Assembly (NCBI GenBank): GCA_014652975.1 | Contig: BMZV01000001.1 | Span: 682,001-746,000, forward strand | Source: Kocuria marina | GTDB taxonomy: Bacteria > Actinomycetota > Actinomycetes > Actinomycetales > Micrococcaceae | Length of the DNA: 64,000 bases | Direction: 5' to 3' | Part shown: positions 60,799 through 64,000 of the stretch, piece after piece | How positions within the stretch are numbered: the first letter of the stretch is position 1 | Layout of the letters: every line of letters starts with the position of its first letter | Translations under genes and position numbers: made by a program | Notes under the pieces: generated by a model | Database searches by the model: none | Seen by the model: only the letters and a program-made list of their open reading frames with translations | What the model was told of the DNA's origin: nothing

Positions 60799-62712
60799 AT
60801 GAGCGAGACCACCGCCTCAGAACACTCCGTCACGCAGCGGTTGCGCGCCGCACGGGACCAGCTGCTGCGCCTACGCACCGACCTGGACGCCGCACACCGC
60901 GAGTTCGAGTGGCCCCGGTTCGAGTATTTCAACTTCGCCCTGGACTGGTTCGACGTCCTGGGCAACGGCGAGGAAGCGGACCGCGAGGCCCTCGTGATCG
61001 TGGAGGAGGACGGCACCGAGACCCGCCGCACGTACGCGCAGCTGTCCCGGCGCTCGTCGCAGCTGGCCACGTGGTTGCGCTCGCGGGGCGTGCGCCGCGG
61101 TGACCGGGTCATCCTCATGCTCGGCAACCAGGTGGAGTTGTGGGAAACCATGCTTGCGTGCACCAAACTGGGCGCACCCATGATCCCCACGACCGTGATG
61201 CTCGGGCCCGCCGATCTGCAGGACCGCGTGGAGCGCGGCCGGGCGGCCTGGGTGGTCACGTCCCACACGAACGCCCTGAAGTTCGAGGACGTCCCCGGGG
61301 ACTTCACGATCATCGAGGTTCCCGATCAGCCCGATCACCGTCCCCGTTCTGCACCGTCGGTCTTCGCATCCTCCGCTGGGCACGACGACGCCGCGCCGTC
61401 GCCCGCTGCTGCCGGCGACGACGCTGCGGGAGCGCCGGAAACCGGGACTGCGGCGTCGTCGGGCGAGGGTGAAGAACCGAGCCCGCGGAAGATCGGGCAG
61501 CACCCCGTGATCGACTACCGGGACTCCTTCGCGGGTCCCGAGGAGTTCGAGGTGACCGAGCCCTCGCCCGCGGATGACCCGCTGCTGTTGTACTTCACCT
61601 CCGGGACCACGTCCCTGCCGAAACTCGTGGAGCACACCAACGTCACGTACCCCGTGGGGCATTTGTCCACGATGTACTGGATCGGGCTGGAACCCGGGGA
61701 CGTGCACCTGAACGTGGCGTCGCCGGGGTGGGGCAAGCACGCGTGGTCCAACTTCTACGCACCGTTCATCGCGGGTGCCACCGTGTTCCTCTACAACTAC
61801 TCGCGCTTCGACGCCGTGGCACTCATGGACCAGATGGACCGCGAGGGCGTGACGTCCTTCTGCGCACCGCCCACCGTGTGGCGCATGCTCATCCAGTCGG
61901 ACCTGACCCATCTGAAGAACCCGCCGCGCAAGACGGTGTCCGCGGGTGAACCACTGAATCCGGAGATCATCGCGCGGGTCAAGGCCGCGTGGGGCACCGA
62001 GATCCGTGACGGGTACGGTCAGACCGAGTCCTCACTGCAGATCGCCAACACCCCCGGGATGCCCGTGAAACCCGGGGCCATGGGCCGTGCGCTCCCCGGG
62101 TACGAGACCGTGCTGATCGACACCACGACCGGTGAGGTGAGCGAGACCGAGGGCGAACTGTGCTTGCGTCTGGACCCGCGTCCCGTGAGCCTGACATCCG
62201 GCTACCACGGGGACGCCGCGAAGACCGATGAGGCGTTCCGGGACGGCGTCTACCACACCGGGGACGTGGTCTCGCGGGACGAGAACGGGGTCTTCACCTA
62301 CGTGGGCCGCGCGGACGACGTCTTCAAAGCCTCCGACTACCGGCTCTCTCCCTTCGAGCTGGAATCCGTGGTGATCGAACACCCCGCGGTCGTGGAGGTG
62401 GCAGTGGTGCCTTCGCCGGATCCCATCCGCCTGGCCGTTCCCAAGGCGTACGTGGTGCTCGCCGCGGGTCACGAACCCACCGCCGAGACCGCGGAGAGCA
62501 TCCTGCATCACTGCCGCGTGAACCTCGCGCCGTACAAGCGAATCCGGCGCCTCGAGTTCTTCGACCTGCCCAAGACCATCTCCGGCAAGATCCGCCGGGT
62601 GGAACTGCGCACCCGGGAAGCCCAGCTGCACCCGGGCGGCCCGGAGGGCGGGACCACCGGGGAGCACACCGAGTTCTCGGACTCTGACTTCCCCTCGCTG
62701 CGCGGGAAGTAG
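60799..62712 (+). CDS. ACSM-like acyl-CoA synthetase with expanded linker
   Basis: A 637-residue adenylate-forming acyl-CoA ligase. FEYFNFALDWFDVLGNGEEAD is the N-terminal signature of medium-chain (ACSM) ligases. The ATP loop is LLYFTSGTTSLPKLVEH, DGYGQTESSLQIANTPG is motif A5, TYVGRADDVFKASDYRLSPFELES is A7-A8, and LPKTISGKIRRVELR holds the catalytic lysine. ACSM proteins usually have about 550 residues; the excess is a low-complexity insert at residues about 185-240 with two exact 11-mer copies and one near copy. Substrate is unclear: medium-chain or aryl acids are both possible. ATG at 60799 with AGGA. Confidence 0.9.
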   Translation: MSETTASEHSVTQRLRAARDQLLRLRTDLDAAHREFEWPRFEYFNFALDWFDVLGNGEEADREALVIVEEDGTETRRTYAQLSRRSSQLATWLRSRGVRRGDRVILMLGNQVELWETMLACTKLGAPMIPTTVMLGPADLQDRVERGRAAWVVTSHTNALKFEDVPGDFTIIEVPDQPDHRPRSAPSVFASSAGHDDAAPSPAAAGDDAAGAPETGTAASSGEGEEPSPRKIGQHPVIDYRDSFAGPEEFEVTEPSPADDPLLLYFTSGTTSLPKLVEHTNVTYPVGHLSTMYWIGLEPGDVHLNVASPGWGKHAWSNFYAPFIAGATVFLYNYSRFDAVALMDQMDREGVTSFCAPPTVWRMLIQSDLTHLKNPPRKTVSAGEPLNPEIIARVKAAWGTEIRDGYGQTESSLQIANTPGMPVKPGAMGRALPGYETVLIDTTTGEVSETEGELCLRLDPRPVSLTSGYHGDAAKTDEAFRDGVYHTGDVVSRDENGVFTYVGRADDVFKASDYRLSPFELESVVIEHPAVVEVAVVPSPDPIRLAVPKAYVVLAAGHEPTAETAESILHHCRVNLAPYKRIRRLEFFDLPKTISGKIRRVELRTREAQLHPGGPEGGTTGEHTEFSDSDFPSLRGK

Positions 62713-63161
62713 GGGTCCGGGCAGTTCACCCACCTCGCGTGGCACCCGACAGACCACGCGGCAGGATAGCGCCGCAGCGGCGTCGTCCTTACGTGGCGAT
62801 CCGCGCTATCGCAGCGAACGCCACCCTCCCGGGCACGTGCAGGGTATCTTCGGCCAGCACACCGCAGGAATAGGCGTTGTTGTCCGCGACGTGGGCGGGC
62901 AGTGCGGCGGGCACGATTCCCTGACCACGGGTCACGGGAACTCCTGGAGGTGACGACTGTTGATCCACCAGCCAGCCTTCCAAAGCGCTGTGACGGGTGC
63001 AACAGAGGGGTCCAGCGCGTCACTCCCACGTCACGGCGTGATGTCGGGGTCGCGCGTTCCCGGGCCTGTGCTCCGAAGCTCCGGCGCGGACGTAAGCTTG
63101 CCGGGCGTCGTCGTCCCCGGATGACGGCGCTCTGGAACCTCCTTGCTGCGAAAGGCCCGCC
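62713..63161. other. Intergenic region without a convincing gene
   Basis: It holds an 11-mer copy (62777-62787). A minus-strand frame of 64 codons (62789-62983, TTG start) reads NNAYSCGVLAEDTLHVPGRV, which looks somewhat protein-like, but it has no clear ribosome-binding site and no recognised family. Nothing else was supported. Confidence 0.4.
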
Positions 63162-64000
63162 GTGAGCATCACAGTCACTCCCGTGGAGACCACCGACCGT
63201 TCACGCGCCCGCGTCCTGGGGTGGGTGGGACTGGGCATCACCCTGGCGATCCTCGTGGGCGGGCTGTTGTGGGCCAAGTGGCTCCCCTACGAGGCCAAGA
63301 CCCAGACGCTCGCCGAAACCGGGGTGTGGAACGGTGCGGCGATCTTCGGCTCCGCGGGCGAACCGGGGTCCGCGCCGTCGTTGCGGGGTGCGATCGACTT
63401 CACCGTGGTCTACCTGAAGGCCGTATGGAAGGCCGCTCTCGTTGCCCTGCTCGTGGCCGCGGCCCTCGAATCCCTGGTCCCCCGGCGCTGGTTGCTGCGG
63501 GTGCTCAGCCGCAAGACCTCGTGGGGTCAGGGGATCTCCGGGGCGCTGCTGGCACTGCCCAGCATGATGTGCACGTGCTGCACCGCGCCGGTGGCCATCG
63601 GACTGCGCCGCAGCGGTGCGCCCGCGGGGGCCACCATGGCGTACTGGCTCGCAAACCCCTTGCTCAACCCGGCGGTGCTGGTGTTCCTGGCGCTGACCAT
63701 GTCCTGGCCCTTCGTGACCACGCGCGTGGCCGTGGGCATCCCGGTGGTGTTGATCGCCGCAGTGCTCGTGAGCCGCACGTTCTCGACCGTCACGGTGCAG
63801 ACCCCCGAGGCCCTCCCCGCCGATCCGCAGCACTGGGGTGAGCTGGTCACCCGGTTCGGGCGAGCACTGGGCCGGTACCTGGTGGTGATCGTCCCGGAGT
63901 ACGTGATCCTGGTGCTGCTGGTGGGGTTGTTCGCCGGATGGCTCTCGGACTTCACGGGTCTCGCGGACCACGCCGGGCTCTTCTCGCTGCTCATCGTGGG
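63162..64000 (+). CDS. COG0701/ArsP-like permease (3' end outside window)
   Basis: The visible 279 residues are open to the window edge. Five or six membrane helices are present so far. GALLALPSMMCTCCTAPVAIGLRRSGAPAGATMAYWLANPLLNP carries a Cys-Thr-Cys-Cys cluster and the conserved N-P-L-L-N-P segment of this permease family; its ArsP members export trivalent organoarsenicals through membrane cysteines. The start is a GTG at 63162. Substrate is unproven: other COG0701 members have unknown roles. The family call is firm; the arsenic link is inference. Confidence 0.83.
   Translation, partial: MSITVTPVETTDRSRARVLGWVGLGITLAILVGGLLWAKWLPYEAKTQTLAETGVWNGAAIFGSAGEPGSAPSLRGAIDFTVVYLKAVWKAALVALLVAAALESLVPRRWLLRVLSRKTSWGQGISGALLALPSMMCTCCTAPVAIGLRRSGAPAGATMAYWLANPLLNPAVLVFLALTMSWPFVTTRVAVGIPVVLIAAVLVSRTFSTVTVQTPEALPADPQHWGELVTRFGRALGRYLVVIVPEYVILVLLVGLFAGWLSDFTGLADHAGLFSLLIV

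Overview
The window is high-GC (about 70% by eye) actinobacterial chromosome. It has no phage, plasmid, tRNA, rRNA or CRISPR content. A BioQ-type biotin repressor, a RamB-type acetate regulator next to isocitrate lyase, a full aerobic phenylacetate (paa) regulon and an S-layer-homology subtilase point to Micrococcaceae, most likely a Kocuria-like organism. The genus is an inference from gene content, not from a marker gene.

Region by region. 1-1.4 kb: bioB (cut by the window edge) and bioQ diverge around a BioQ operator. 1.4-10.3 kb: a decaying short-chain acid and ketone-body block. It holds a GNAT stump, a LysR regulator and a 3-hydroxyisobutyrate dehydrogenase that have both lost their 5' ends, an AtoE transporter with an internal stop, ctaG and a DUF2243 gene, an intact thiolase/scoB/scoA operon with a divergent iclR, and a frameshifted 3-hydroxybutyrate dehydrogenase. 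10.5-11.9 kb: a SAM-I riboswitch and a core-type methionine synthase. 12-31.8 kb: the phenylacetate regulon (MHS transporter, thiolase/hydratase/hydroxyacyl-CoA dehydrogenase, paaZ, a TetR regulator, paaK, paaI, paaABCDE, paaG), interrupted by an RraA-like gene, ramB and aceA. Five operators share a GAACGATCGGTCRGTTATT-like sequence. paaK has a C-terminal deletion. 31.8-34.2 kb: a formate/nitrite-type transporter and a lower-GC island with a broken beta-lactamase-like gene. 34.2-64 kb: mostly housekeeping and transport. It carries an M13 peptidase, DUF202 pair, lysP-like permease, purA, a 1286-residue secreted subtilase with SLH repeats facing a pyruvyl-transferase gene, an APC permease, ald, DUF3151, an abgT/M20 pair, fbaA, a secreted lipase, a trmH/pyrE/tdk run, a truncated deiminase, a quinone oxidoreductase, an SDR, an ACSM-like acyl-CoA synthetase and a COG0701 permease.

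How it fits together: phenylacetate is activated by PaaK, epoxidised by PaaABCDE, isomerised by PaaG, ring-opened by PaaZ and beta-oxidised by the PaaF/H/J-type enzymes to acetyl-CoA and succinyl-CoA. AceA and RamB then handle the C2 units. The ketone-body block would feed the same acetyl-CoA pool but has lost or damaged its transporter, one dehydrogenase and a regulator.

Two sequence families are not explained by the genes. One is an 11-mer, GACGACGCCGC, with 19 exact copies on both strands. It occurs alone between genes, in frame inside genes (mostly as Asp-Asp-Ala-Ala-Pro), and as inverted pairs that form terminator hairpins. This is the distribution known for DNA uptake sequences in Neisseria and Haemophilus. 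The other is a three-copy palindromic element of about 63-73 bp with ACATCTGNG arms.
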